Source of the DNA: Amphibiibacter pelophylacis
GTDB lineage: Bacteria > Pseudomonadota > Gammaproteobacteria > Burkholderiales > Burkholderiaceae_C
DNA: 41,971 nucleotides
Reading direction: 5' to 3'
NCBI RefSeq assembly: GCF_037688875.1
Contig: NZ_JAWDIE010000024.1
Span: 1 to 41,971 of the forward strand
In this document: piece after piece, positions 24,132-32,708 of the stretch
Numbering within the stretch: the stretch's first letter is position 1
How the letters are laid out: every line of letters starts with the position of its first letter
Notes under the pieces: generated by a model
The model's input: only the letters and a program-made list of their open reading frames with translations
Database searches by the model: none
What the model was told of the DNA's origin: nothing
Made by a program: the position numbers and the translations under genes

Positions 24132-25478
24132 TCAATCCCTCGGGTACTCAGTCGCCAGCCGCAGCATGTCCATGCCATCGACGCTGTGGCCCAGCAGGCC
24201 GCCGCGCGCGTAGACGCCCAGCTTGCTGCGGGTGTCGGTGATGTCCAGGTTGCGCATGGTGAGCTGGCCGATGCGGTCCAGCGGGCTGAAAGGCGCGTCT
24301 TCGACCTTCTCCATGGACAGGCGCTCGGGGGCGTAGGTCAGGTTGGCCGATTCGGTGTTCAGGATGGAGTAGTCGTTGCCGCGACGCAGCTCCAGCGTCA
24401 CCTCGCCGGTGATGGCGCGCGCCACCCAGCGCTGGGCGGTTTCGCGCAGCATGATGGCCTGCGGGTCGAACCAGCGGCCCTGGTAGAGCAGGCGGCCCAG
24501 CTTCAGGCCGTTCATGCGGTACTGCTCGATGGTGTCTTCGTTGTGGATGCCGGTGACCAGGCGCTCGTAGGCGATGTGCAGCAGCGCCATGCCCGGGGCT
24601 TCGTAGATGCCGCGGCTTTTGGCTTCGATGATGCGGTTTTCAATCTGGTCGCTCATGCCCAGGCCATGGCGGCCGCCGATTTCGTTGGCCTTCAGGAAAA
24701 GATCGACCAGCGAATCAAAGCTCTGGCCGTTCAGCGCGACGGGCTGGCCGTCCTCGAAACGCACGGTGACTTCTTCGGCCTTGACCTCGACCTCGGGCTT
24801 CCAGAACGCCACGCCCATGATGGGGTTGACGATGCGGATGCCGCTGGACAGCTCTTCCAGATCCTTGGCCTCGTGCGTGGCGCCCAGCATGTTGCTGTCG
24901 GTGGAGTAGGCCTTTTCGGCGCTCATCTTGTAGCCGTGGCCGTGCGCGGTCATGAAGGCCGACATTTCGGCGCGGCCGCCCAGCTCGTCGATGAAGGTCT
25001 GGTCCAGCCAGGGTTTGTAGATTTTCAGCGCCGGGTTGGTCAGCAGGCCGTAGCGGTAAAAGCGCTCGATGTCGTTGCCCTTGAAGGTGCTGCCGTCGCC
25101 CCAGATGTGAACGTCGTCTTCCTTCATGGCGGCGACCAGCATGGTGCCGGTCACGGCGCGGCCCAGCGGCGTGGTGTTGAAGTAGGTGATGCCGCCGGTG
25201 GAAATGTGGAAGGCCCCGGCCTGCAGCGCGGCGATGCCTTCGTTCGCCAGCTGCGCGCGGCAGTCGATCAGGCGGGCCTTGACGGCGCCGTATTCCATGG
25301 CCTTGCGCGGAATGGCGTCGTAATCGCTCTCGTCGGGCTGGCCCAGGTTGGCCGTGTAGGCGTAGGGCAGGGCGCCTTTCTGGTGCATCCACAGCAGGGC
25401 GGCGCTGGTGTCCAGACCGCCGGAGAACGCGATGCCGACCTTCTGGCCAGCGGGGAGGTGTTGCAGGATGGTGGCCAT
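24132..25478 (-). CDS. argG: Argininosuccinate synthase
   Basis: A 448-residue enzyme (E. coli 447) that joins citrulline and aspartate with ATP in arginine synthesis. The PP-loop SGGLDTS is at residues 19-25, and the whole length follows the E. coli-type ArgG, including HIWGDGSTFKGNDIERFYRYG and GGRHGLGMSDQIENRIIEAKSRG. I chose the ATG at 25476-25478 (MATILQHLPAG) with AAGG before it; the frame is open further upstream but is not ArgG-like there. It is the first gene of a minus-strand run leading into the PheC/AroQ fusion and cydDC. Confidence 0.97.
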   Translation of the reverse strand: MATILQHLPAGQKVGIAFSGGLDTSAALLWMHQKGALPYAYTANLGQPDESDYDAIPRKAMEYGAVKARLIDCRAQLANEGIAALQAGAFHISTGGITYFNTTPLGRAVTGTMLVAAMKEDDVHIWGDGSTFKGNDIERFYRYGLLTNPALKIYKPWLDQTFIDELGGRAEMSAFMTAHGHGYKMSAEKAYSTDSNMLGATHEAKDLEELSSGIRIVNPIMGVAFWKPEVEVKAEEVTVRFEDGQPVALNGQSFDSLVDLFLKANEIGGRHGLGMSDQIENRIIEAKSRGIYEAPGMALLHIAYERLVTGIHNEDTIEQYRMNGLKLGRLLYQGRWFDPQAIMLRETAQRWVARAITGEVTLELRRGNDYSILNTESANLTYAPERLSMEKVEDAPFSPLDRIGQLTMRNLDITDTRSKLGVYARGGLLGHSVDGMDMLRLATEYPRD

Positions 25479-25548
25479 GATTGCCTTGTCGCGGCGCGGG
25501 GCCGCAGGTGGGGTGAAAAGGGGGGATGAGTCAGATGCCGATGGCAGG

Positions 25549-25554
25549 ATTTTA
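25549..25554 (-). promoter_or_regulatory. Possible argG -10 element
   Basis: On the minus strand TAAAAT (in CCGCTAAAATCC) lies about 70 bases before the argG start. The -35 position has only a weak match. This is the best candidate for the promoter of the four-gene run in the 212-base divergent region before the TonB receptor gene. Confidence 0.35.
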
Positions 25555-25690
25555 GCGGCTTGGGCACAGGGTGCCGCTGCGCGACAAAACCCGGCGAAAA
25601 CGCGCAAAAGTTCACAAATGAGCGGGCCGCAGTCATCCTGGGATGAATAAAGTCGCGGGACTTGCGTCAACAACTTTGAGGAGTTCCCCC

Positions 25691-27769
25691 ATGACCCAGA
25701 CCCGATCCAGGCGGCCGCGCGTCTGTGGCCGGACCGGCGTTCTGGGCGACTGCGCGCTGACCGTGCTGGGGGCGCTGTTTTTTTCGGCAACCGCGCAGGC
25801 CAGCGAGAGCGAGCTGCTGTCGCTGTCGCTGGAAGATCTGCTGAATGTGCCGATCAGCACGGCCTCGACCTACAGCCAGAGCCAGGCCAGCGCGCCCGCC
25901 AACGTCATCGTGCTGACGGCGCAGGACATTCGCCGTTATGGCTGGAAGGACCTGGCCGACGCGCTGCGCACGGTGCCGGGCTTTCAGGCGACCAGCGACA
26001 GGCGCTACCAGTACCTGGGCATTCGGGGGATGATGCCGCCCAAGGATGTGAACAGCCGGGTGCTGATCCTGATCAACGGGCAGCGCGTCAACGAAAACAT
26101 TTACGGCAGCGCCGTGCTGGGTGGCGCCTTCCCGCTGGATCTGGCGCTGGTGGATCGCATCGAGATCATCCCCGGATCGGGCTCGGCCATCTACGGCGGC
26201 AACGCCATGTTTGGCATCGTCAACCTCATCACGCGCACGGGCCGTGATTTCAGCGGCGGTGAAGCCGAAGTGACATTGGGCACGCATGGTCGCAAATCGC
26301 TGCGACTGAGTGGCGGGCAGGCCAGCGGGGACACTGAGTGGGTGCTGTCGGCCAGCGGCCTGCACGATCGGGGGGGCTCGTACTGGCTGCGCGATTTCCG
26401 CCCGGATTCCATGACCCCCGCCGCCAGCGACGCCGAGAACTGGAAGCGGCTTTTCGGCCAGTGGTCGCAGGGCGGCTGGACGGCACAGCTGATTCATGGC
26501 AACCGTCTGAAGCACGTTCCGACAGGGCCAGACAGCAGCATCACGGGCGATCCCTACAACCGCGACCGCGACATTTACACCTTGGGCCAGCTCCAGTACG
26601 AGCGCCCTCTTGACAACGGATGGATGACCAGCCGCCTGTTCCTGGGCCAGTTTGATTTCAGCAACGGGCGCCGGGACAGCTTCTATCCGATGCTGACCGA
26701 GGCTGTTTTGGGCCGCAGGGTGGACAAGTACGTGGACAGTGAGGCTTCTGGGCGCTGGTGGGGTGGTGATCACCGGGTGCTGTATACCGGGTTCGCGCAC
26801 CACAGCCTGCTGATGGGCGTGGAGTTCCAGGCCGATACCCGCCAGAGCTTCAGGATGAGGGACACCCTGGCAGCCCGGGGAATCCCGATTGCGGACGAAG
26901 AATCGACGGACGCGACCCAGGGCAAACGCGTTGGGCTGTACGCGCAGGACGAATGGAAAATCAGCGAGCGCTTCAGTGTGACGCTGGGCGGGCGCGTGGA
27001 CCGCTACATGGCCGGCGACAGCCGTGACGCCACGGGTTTCAGCCCCCGCCTGTCGGCGGTTTATGCCTACAGCACGGCCCAGACCTTCAAGCTGATTTAC
27101 GGCACCGCCTACCGGCCAGCGAGTCCGACTGAGGTGAAATACAATCCCGTCCGGCCAGAGCGTGTGCGCAACCTGGAAGCGCTGTGGCAGCATCGCTACA
27201 GCCCGTCGGCCCAGGGCAGCCTGAGCCTCTATCACGACGTGCTCAGCCACCCGATCGAGCCTGACCCGTCGTTCGATCTGGTGGCCAAGGCGGGGGAGGA
27301 TCCGAGCCTGAACGGCGCCCCGGTCCGTGTCACGGGCCTAGAGTACAGCCTGCTCTACAACCTGCCGCGCCGCATCGACGCCCGGCTGAGCTACACCTGG
27401 AACCGCGTCCGCCAGGCCGGGCAGGCGCCCGACCGCGCGCCCGCGCAGGCGCTCAAGGCCAACCTGTGGGTGCCTTTCATGGAGCGCTGGTGGTTCTCAG
27501 CTGAAGCCCAGGCGGTCAGCGCCAGCCGCGCAGGCCAGGGCACAGATCGTGTCGCCGGACACGCGATTGCCAACCTGGGGCTGGGCTACACCCATCCGGG
27601 GCTGGGCCTGACCGTGCAGGCGCTGCTGGCCAACGCCTTCGATCAGCGCTACAACGACCCTTTGTCACGACCCACATCGCAGGTTGTGGGCCCGGAAAAC
27701 TCCGTGACGCGCACCCAGCTGCCCCAGGACGGCCGAACCTGGTCCCTCCGTCTCACCAAGACCTTCTGA
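25691..27769 (+). CDS. TonB-dependent outer-membrane receptor
   Basis: A 692-residue outer-membrane receptor. After a signal segment (LTVLGALFFSATAQA) comes SELLSLSLEDLLNVPISTAS, then the plug domain (about residues 65-180: APANVIVLTAQDIRRYG, DALRTVPGF, IEIIPGSGSAIYGGNAMFGIVNLIT) and a beta-barrel ending in the terminal phenylalanine SLRLTKTF. The start is ATG 25691 with GAGGAG eight bases upstream; an earlier in-frame ATG at 25643 has no such site. Receptors with this LSLEDLL...ISTAS opening are often paired with YfiR-type proteins. The YfiR gene begins directly after its stop. The ligand cannot be inferred. Confidence 0.92.
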   Translation: MTQTRSRRPRVCGRTGVLGDCALTVLGALFFSATAQASESELLSLSLEDLLNVPISTASTYSQSQASAPANVIVLTAQDIRRYGWKDLADALRTVPGFQATSDRRYQYLGIRGMMPPKDVNSRVLILINGQRVNENIYGSAVLGGAFPLDLALVDRIEIIPGSGSAIYGGNAMFGIVNLITRTGRDFSGGEAEVTLGTHGRKSLRLSGGQASGDTEWVLSASGLHDRGGSYWLRDFRPDSMTPAASDAENWKRLFGQWSQGGWTAQLIHGNRLKHVPTGPDSSITGDPYNRDRDIYTLGQLQYERPLDNGWMTSRLFLGQFDFSNGRRDSFYPMLTEAVLGRRVDKYVDSEASGRWWGGDHRVLYTGFAHHSLLMGVEFQADTRQSFRMRDTLAARGIPIADEESTDATQGKRVGLYAQDEWKISERFSVTLGGRVDRYMAGDSRDATGFSPRLSAVYAYSTAQTFKLIYGTAYRPASPTEVKYNPVRPERVRNLEALWQHRYSPSAQGSLSLYHDVLSHPIEPDPSFDLVAKAGEDPSLNGAPVRVTGLEYSLLYNLPRRIDARLSYTWNRVRQAGQAPDRAPAQALKANLWVPFMERWWFSAEAQAVSASRAGQGTDRVAGHAIANLGLGYTHPGLGLTVQALLANAFDQRYNDPLSRPTSQVVGPENSVTRTQLPQDGRTWSLRLTKTF

Positions 27770-28297
27770 ATGCCCACCCCCCGACACGCATGGCTCACCC
27801 TGTTGACCGGATGCCTGGCCTTGCTGGCCCCGGCCGCGGCGGCCGAGCACGCGCCCGAGGTGGTCAGCGCCTATGTGCTCAATGTGGCGCGTTTCGTGTC
27901 CTGGCCAGATACCACTTTCGCCACCGATCCGAAGCTGCGCCTGTGCTACTACGGCCGCAGAAGCGATCTGGGCAGCGCCCTGGCGAAGCTGGACGGCCAG
28001 AATGTTAACGGGCGCAGCGTCCAGGTGCTCAGCACCACGCGCGCCGACCGGCTGGCGGCCTGCCACGTCGTGGTAGTTCCGCAGACGACGGATCTTGATC
28101 CGGTCACGCCCGCCAGCGCGCCTTACGCCGTCGTCATCAGCGAGGACGACAAGGGCGATGCCAGCCCCGCCATCGTGCTGACGCGCGATGAGCGCGGCCT
28201 GCGCTTTCGCCTCGATCTGGACGCCCTGCGCGAGCGCGGTCTGCGCATTTCGGCCAACGTGATCCGCCTGGCCCTGTCCGTGAAAGGTCGTCAGTGA
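27770..28297 (+). CDS. YfiR-family (DUF4154) periplasmic protein
   Basis: A 175-residue exported protein with a signal peptide (LLTGCLALLAPAAAA) and the YfiR pattern: VSAYVLNVARFVSWPD near the N-terminus, LRLCYYG, a CHVVVVP strand, and a C-terminal ISANVIRLALSVKGR. In Pseudomonas YfiR binds the periplasmic domain of the diguanylate cyclase YfiN and holds it inactive; two cysteines here (in RLCYYG and AACHVV) may be redox-active, as they are in that system. The ATG follows the receptor stop without a gap, and the stop overlaps the start of the GGDEF-EAL gene (TGATG). It is predicted to control that enzyme. Confidence 0.85.
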   Translation: MPTPRHAWLTLLTGCLALLAPAAAAEHAPEVVSAYVLNVARFVSWPDTTFATDPKLRLCYYGRRSDLGSALAKLDGQNVNGRSVQVLSTTRADRLAACHVVVVPQTTDLDPVTPASAPYAVVISEDDKGDASPAIVLTRDERGLRFRLDLDALRERGLRISANVIRLALSVKGRQ

Positions 28298-30447
28298 TGG
28301 CCGCCTGGACCCTGTTCAGACGATTCGCGCCCAAAGCGTTATCGGCGCCTGGTACGCCGGGCCTGCCTGCGTGGCCGGGGCTGCAGCGCGCCAGCATCCG
28401 GCGCAAGCTGTGGCTGCTTAGCGTGCTGACTGTGTCGCTGACGGCGCTGATCTCCATGGTGCTGGTCATCGCCCTGACCTGGACCCAGCGCCTGCAGGAA
28501 GCCCGCGAGGGCTACCAGCTCAAGGGCCGCATCGTGGCCGACAATGTGGTGCCCGCCGTGGTCTTCAACGATCCGCAGACCGCCAGCGAGATCCTGCGCA
28601 CCTTCGTCAACGACCCCACCGTGCTGCGCGCTGCGCTGATCCTGCCCGGCGGGCAGGGATTTGCGCAGTACAGCCGCAGCCCGGTGCAGACGACCGGCGC
28701 CGATCTGTCGCCCGGCGACAGCCAGACCCTGCGCATCCCGGTGATGCAAAGCCAGACCGTGGTCGCCACGCTGCTGCTGGATTACGACCGCGCGGCGCTC
28801 TACCGCGGGCTGTGGATCAGCATCGGCGCTCTGGCGCTGGCGACGCTGCTCTCGCTGGCCGTCAGCCTGTACGCGGCGCGCCGACTGCACCGCATGATCC
28901 AGGATCCGCTGCACGACCTGTCGGCGGTCATGAAACGCATCTCGCAGGGCGGCGATTATTCGATGCGTGCGCCGACCGACGTGGCGCCCGAAATCACCGA
29001 GATGTCGCGCAGCTTCAACCTGATGATCGAGCAGATCGAGCAGCGCCGCCAGGCGCTGGAGGCCGAACTGGCCGAGCGCAAGCGCATGGAAAGGCAGCTC
29101 GAGCATCTGGCCCTGCACGACACGCTGACCCAGCTGCCCAACCGCAACAACCTGTTCATCCGGCTGGACCAGCTCATCGCCACGGCGCGGCGCTCGCACA
29201 CGCAGGTGGCGGTGTTCTTCATTGATCTGGACCGCTTCAAGCAGATCAACGACACCCTGGGCCACAACGTGGGCGACGTGGTGCTGCGCGAAACCGCAGC
29301 GCGCCTGCTGGCGCTGACCCGCGCGTCCGACGTGCTGGCGCGCATCGGCGGTGACGAGTTCGTCATTGCCATGCCGGACGCTTCGCTGGCGAGCGCGGCG
29401 CTGGTGGCGGGCAAGATCATCGACTGCCTGAGCCAGGACATGGTCCACGACGGCAAGGCCCTGACCGTGACGCCCAGCATCGGCATCAGCCTCTTCCCGG
29501 ACGACAGCGCCAGCATCGTGGACCTGCTCAAGCACGCCGACATGGCCATGTACCACGCCAAGACCAGCGGGCGCAACGGCTTCCGATTCTTCAGCGCCGA
29601 CCTGCGCGACAGCATGGTGCGCAAGGTGGACATCGAGATGCACCTGCGCGACGCCATCCGCAACCGCGAACTCTTCATGGTTTACCAGCCCAAGTTCGAT
29701 TTTGCGGGCAACCGCCTGGCCAGCTTCGAGGCGCTGATCCGCTGGCGTCACCCCACCCAGGGCCTGATCCCGCCGGGCGATTTCATCCCGGTGGCCGAGG
29801 AAACCGGCCTCATCGTCGAGATCGGCGAATGGGTGCTGCACGAGGTGGCGCGCCAGTCGCACCTCTGGGAGCGCGATTTCGGCCTGAAGGTGCCCGTGGC
29901 GGTCAACGTCTCGTCGCGCCAGCTGCGCGATGGCCGTCTGGAGGAAATCATGGCCAGCGCCATCGAATCGACCCAGGCCAGCCGCGACTGCCTGGAGCTG
30001 GAAATCACCGAATCGGCCTTCATGGAAGACCCCGAGGGCATCGCGCCCGCGCTCAAGCGCCTGCAGGAGCAGGGCACGAAAATCAGCATCGACGATTTCG
30101 GCACGGGCTATTCGTCGCTGAGCTATCTCAAAAAGCTGCCGCTGAACTACCTCAAGCTCGACCAGACCTTTGTGCGCGACATCGAGCGCGACCCTAACGA
30201 CGCGGCCATCTGCCACGCCACCATTTCGCTGGCGCACAGCCTGGGGCTGGAAGTGATCGCCGAAGGCATCGAAACGCCCAGCCAGTTCGAGTACCTCAGC
30301 CGCCTGGGCTGCGACATTGGCCAGGGCTATTACTACTCGCGCCCCGTCGAAGCCCACGAGTGCAGCCAGTGGCTGGACACCCGCGCCGGGCAGGAGCGCG
30401 ACGATGCTGAACTGGCCCGCCGGACTCTGGCCGGGGACAGGGCCTGA
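28297..30447 (+). CDS. Membrane GGDEF-EAL protein with YfiN-like sensor region
   Basis: A 716-residue inner-membrane c-di-GMP enzyme. Two membrane segments (about residues 40-66 and 165-190) flank a periplasmic CHASE8-like region (GRIVADNVVPAVVFNDPQTA), then a HAMP linker. The GGDEF domain has the intact motif at 351-355 and an inhibitory site R342-A-S-D345. The EAL domain has EAL at 478-480, NVSSRQ, EITESAF and DDFGTG from 599. All look catalytically complete, so it may both make and break c-di-GMP. I chose ATG 28297; GTG at 28294 is an alternative. Pseudomonas YfiN lacks an EAL domain, so this is a two-domain variant. Confidence 0.93.
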   Translation: MAAWTLFRRFAPKALSAPGTPGLPAWPGLQRASIRRKLWLLSVLTVSLTALISMVLVIALTWTQRLQEAREGYQLKGRIVADNVVPAVVFNDPQTASEILRTFVNDPTVLRAALILPGGQGFAQYSRSPVQTTGADLSPGDSQTLRIPVMQSQTVVATLLLDYDRAALYRGLWISIGALALATLLSLAVSLYAARRLHRMIQDPLHDLSAVMKRISQGGDYSMRAPTDVAPEITEMSRSFNLMIEQIEQRRQALEAELAERKRMERQLEHLALHDTLTQLPNRNNLFIRLDQLIATARRSHTQVAVFFIDLDRFKQINDTLGHNVGDVVLRETAARLLALTRASDVLARIGGDEFVIAMPDASLASAALVAGKIIDCLSQDMVHDGKALTVTPSIGISLFPDDSASIVDLLKHADMAMYHAKTSGRNGFRFFSADLRDSMVRKVDIEMHLRDAIRNRELFMVYQPKFDFAGNRLASFEALIRWRHPTQGLIPPGDFIPVAEETGLIVEIGEWVLHEVARQSHLWERDFGLKVPVAVNVSSRQLRDGRLEEIMASAIESTQASRDCLELEITESAFMEDPEGIAPALKRLQEQGTKISIDDFGTGYSSLSYLKKLPLNYLKLDQTFVRDIERDPNDAAICHATISLAHSLGLEVIAEGIETPSQFEYLSRLGCDIGQGYYYSRPVEAHECSQWLDTRAGQERDDAELARRTLAGDRA

Positions 30448-30484
30448 GACAGAGCGGGTCAGACCGCATCTCCCACCAAAACCC

Positions 30485-30496
30485 AGGGTTATCCCT
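30485..30496. repeat. 12-bp palindrome, copy A
   Basis: AGGGTTATCCCT, inverted-repeat halves AGGG/CCCT, lies within a longer 7-bp stem CCCAGGG-TTAT-CCCTGGG (30482-30499). It sits between the GGDEF-EAL stop and the DUF3563 gene and is 32 bases from copy B. Confidence 0.6.
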
Positions 30497-30516
30497 GGGC
30501 CCTTCGGCAAGGATTA

Positions 30517-30528
30517 AGGGTTAACCCT
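30517..30528. repeat. 12-bp palindrome, copy B, at DUF3563 promoter
   Basis: AGGGTTAACCCT is a perfect palindrome that differs by one base from copy A. Its last base is the first base of a TAGTAT (30528-30533) that could be the -10 element of the DUF3563 gene, so a protein bound here would contact the promoter. Copies A and B are 32 bases apart, about three helical turns. Confidence 0.6.
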
Positions 30529-30581
30529 AGTATTCGCTCATCGCGCTGATTTTCAGCGCCCGAATCACCTGGAGTTCCCTC

Positions 30582-30761
30582 ATGTCTTCCCTGAAAAAAA
30601 TCCTGCGCAACCTCGTGCCTTCCTTCCCTTCGCAGCGCGAGCGTGACGAGGCCTGGCTGAACGAATCGTCTGATCTGTACGAGCTGGAAGCCCGCATGGC
30701 TGTGCTGGACCGCCGGGGCCGCCAGGCCCAGCTGAACAGCGGCGCCACGATCGCTTACTGA
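30582..30761 (+). CDS. DUF3563-family small protein
   Basis: A 59-residue protein, MSSLKKILRNLVPSF followed by a charged helical part with SSDLYELEARMAVLDRR, which matches the DUF3563 family of short proteins common in Burkholderiales. An amphipathic N-terminal helix and acidic/basic helices suggest a membrane-peripheral or protein-binding role, but no function is known. GGAG (30571-30574) gives a good ribosome-binding site. The gene is preceded by paired 12-bp palindromes that may be operator sites. Confidence 0.82.
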   Translation: MSSLKKILRNLVPSFPSQRERDEAWLNESSDLYELEARMAVLDRRGRQAQLNSGATIAY

Positions 30762-30800
30762 GCGCTTTGACGGCCTGCGGGCCGGGTTAGACTGACGGCC

Positions 30801-31610
30801 ATGAACGCTGATCAATCCCACCCGCCCGCCTGGATCTGCCCGGCCTGGATCGCCCACCGGGGCGCGGGCCAACTGGCTCCCGAAAACACCCGCGCCGCTT
30901 TCGAGCGCGGCGCCGCGCGCGGCTACACCGCCTTCGAGTGCGATGTGAAGCTCAGCCGCGACGGGGTGCTTTTCCTGCTGCACGACGACGACCTGCTGCG
31001 CACCACCAATGGCCAAGGCCAGGCCGCAGACTACGACTGGGCCGATCTGTCAAAGCTGGACGCAGGCGCCTGGCACAGCGCGGCCCATGCGGGCGAACCG
31101 CTGATGCGCCTGGACACGCTGCTGGCCCTGGCGGATGAGCGTGGCTGGTGGCTGAACCTGGAGATCAAGCCCAATCCCGGCGAGGCGGTGAAAACCGCGC
31201 TGGCGCTGGCCCAGGCGCTGCGTCACCACGGCGGGCCGCTGCTGCAGCGGGTGCTGCTGAGCTCTTTCGAGTACGAATCCATCCGCGCGCTGCGTCAGCT
31301 TCCGGCCACTTCGGCCGGGGGCGAAACCGGCTGGCCCTGCGCGCTGCTGTGGGACGGCGAAAACCTGCCCGGCCTGCGGCCTGACGCCAGTGGCGCGGCC
31401 GGCCTGATCGAGCTGGCCCACCCGATGCGCTGCGTGGCCGTCGTGCTGGATCACAACCTGATCCAGCCCGACACCGCCGCGCTGGCCCACCGCCGGGGCC
31501 TGCGCCTGCTGGCCTACACCGTCAACGACCCGGATCGCGCGGCGCTGCTGCGCCGTCAGGGGCTGGATGGCGTCATCACCGACGCGGTTGACGTGTTTGC
31601 TCCGGCCTGA
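30801..31610 (+). CDS. ugpQ: Glycerophosphodiester phosphodiesterase
   Basis: A 269-residue GDPD-family enzyme that hydrolyses glycerophosphodiesters to glycerol-3-phosphate and an alcohol. The N-terminal active-site motif is IAHRGAGQLAPENT, followed by ECDVKLSRDGVLFLLHDD, containing the catalytic histidines and metal-binding acids. LEIKPN and the C-terminal AYTVNDPDRAALL and DGVITDAVD are also family-typical. There is no signal peptide, so it is cytoplasmic (UgpQ-like rather than GlpQ-like). DUF1841 and ispF follow with gaps of 26 and 23 bases. Confidence 0.93.
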   Translation: MNADQSHPPAWICPAWIAHRGAGQLAPENTRAAFERGAARGYTAFECDVKLSRDGVLFLLHDDDLLRTTNGQGQAADYDWADLSKLDAGAWHSAAHAGEPLMRLDTLLALADERGWWLNLEIKPNPGEAVKTALALAQALRHHGGPLLQRVLLSSFEYESIRALRQLPATSAGGETGWPCALLWDGENLPGLRPDASGAAGLIELAHPMRCVAVVLDHNLIQPDTAALAHRRGLRLLAYTVNDPDRAALLRRQGLDGVITDAVDVFAPA

Positions 31611-31636
31611 TCCCTGATTACATTCCCTTTGCTGCC

Positions 31637-32083
31637 ATGTTCACGCCCAGCCAGCACGATGTGCGCCGTTTTTTCTGCACCGTGGCGCGCAAAAGCCGCA
31701 GCAGCGAGCCGCTGACGCCGCTGGAAGCCCAGGCGCTGGACTGGGTCACGCTGCACCCCGAATACGCGGATGACCTGGCCGACGAGGCGCAGGCGCTGCA
31801 GCGCGACTACCCGGTCGAGGGCGGGCGCACCAACCCCTTCCTGCACCTGTCCATGCACCTGAGCATCGCCGAGCAGTGCGCCATCAACCAGCCCAGCGGC
31901 ATCCGCCAGGCGGTTGAGCTGCTGGCCGCCCGACGCGGCAACCTGCACGAGGCGCATCACGAGGTGATGGAATGCCTGGGCGAGATGATCTGGACCTCGC
32001 AGCGCAGCGGCCTGCCGCCCGACGGCCACGCCTACCTGGACGCCGTGCGCCGCCGCGCCACGGCCGACAGCCGTTCCACCTGA
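31637..32083 (+). CDS. DUF1841 family protein
   Basis: A 148-residue protein of the DUF1841 family: FTPSQHDVRRFFCTV at the start, HPEYADDL, and NPFLHLSMHLSIAEQ plus HEAHHEVMECLGEMIW with several conserved histidines. The histidine spacing suggests a metal- or iron-binding helical bundle, but this is inference and no function is established. It stands between ugpQ and ispF in a likely transcription unit. Confidence 0.85.
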   Translation: MFTPSQHDVRRFFCTVARKSRSSEPLTPLEAQALDWVTLHPEYADDLADEAQALQRDYPVEGGRTNPFLHLSMHLSIAEQCAINQPSGIRQAVELLAARRGNLHEAHHEVMECLGEMIWTSQRSGLPPDGHAYLDAVRRRATADSRST

Positions 32084-32106
32084 CCCCGGTCTGATCCGAT
32101 TCCGTC

Positions 32107-32649
32107 ATGCCTGATTCCACCCGTTCCTCTGCCAGCTCATCCGCTCCCGCCGCTTTCACCCTGCCGCCGCTGCGCGTGGGCGAGGGCTGGGACACGCACG
32201 CCCTGGTCGAAGGGCGGCCGCTGGTCCTGGGCGGCATCACCGTGCCGCACAGCCACGGGCTGCTGGGCCATTCGGACGCCGATGCGCTGCTGCACGCCAT
32301 CACCGACGCGCTGCTGGGCGCGGCGGCGCTGGGCGACATCGGGCGGCATTTCCCCGACACGGCGGCCGAGTTCGCCGGGGCCGATTCGGCCGTGCTGCTG
32401 GCCGAGGCCGTGCGCCGCGTGCGCGCGGCGGGCTGGGAGGTCGTCAACATCGACAGCACCATCGTGGCGCAGGCGCCGAAAATGGCGCCGCACATTGATG
32501 CCATGCGCGAGCGCATTGCGCAGGTGCTGGGGGTGGACACGGGCCGCATCAACGTCAAGGCCAAGACAGCCGAGAAGCTGGGCCCGGTCGGCGAGAAAAA
32601 ATCCATTGAGACCCGCGCCGTCTGCCTGCTGGTGGCGCGGCCGGTGTGA
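32107..32649 (+). CDS. ispF: 2-C-methyl-D-erythritol 2,4-cyclodiphosphate synthase
   Basis: A 180-residue enzyme of the MEP isoprenoid pathway that cyclises CDP-methylerythritol 2-phosphate with loss of CMP. Metal-binding D and H are in VGEGWDTHAL (for the usual G-x-DVH), and a second H is in LGHSDADALLHAITDALLGAA. GDIGRHFPDT and the C-terminal KAKTAEKLGPVGEKKSIE complete the pattern. It has about 18 residues more at the N-terminus than E. coli IspF. ispD, often adjacent, is not here. Confidence 0.95.
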   Translation: MPDSTRSSASSSAPAAFTLPPLRVGEGWDTHALVEGRPLVLGGITVPHSHGLLGHSDADALLHAITDALLGAAALGDIGRHFPDTAAEFAGADSAVLLAEAVRRVRAAGWEVVNIDSTIVAQAPKMAPHIDAMRERIAQVLGVDTGRINVKAKTAEKLGPVGEKKSIETRAVCLLVARPV

Positions 32650-32655
32650 TGTCGC

Positions 32656-32688
32656 TCTGATTCCGCCCTGACTCCGCTCTGATTCCGC
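32656..32688 (+). repeat. Three tandem 11-bp repeats
   Basis: TCTGATTCCGC, CCTGACTCCGC and TCTGATTCCGC follow each other directly between ispF and the convergent gntR. The outer two are identical. They lie just before an imperfect hairpin (CAGACCG 32694-32700, CGGTCTG 32714-32720) that may end transcription from one or both sides. Confidence 0.45.
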
Positions 32689-32708
32689 TGCTTCAGACCG
32701 GACCGGAT

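Noticed and set aside
28339..30510. A minus-strand open frame of 723 codons over the GGDEF-EAL gene
   Set aside because: Antisense to a gene with intact catalytic motifs; H/Q/A/R-rich shadow composition and no recognisable domain.
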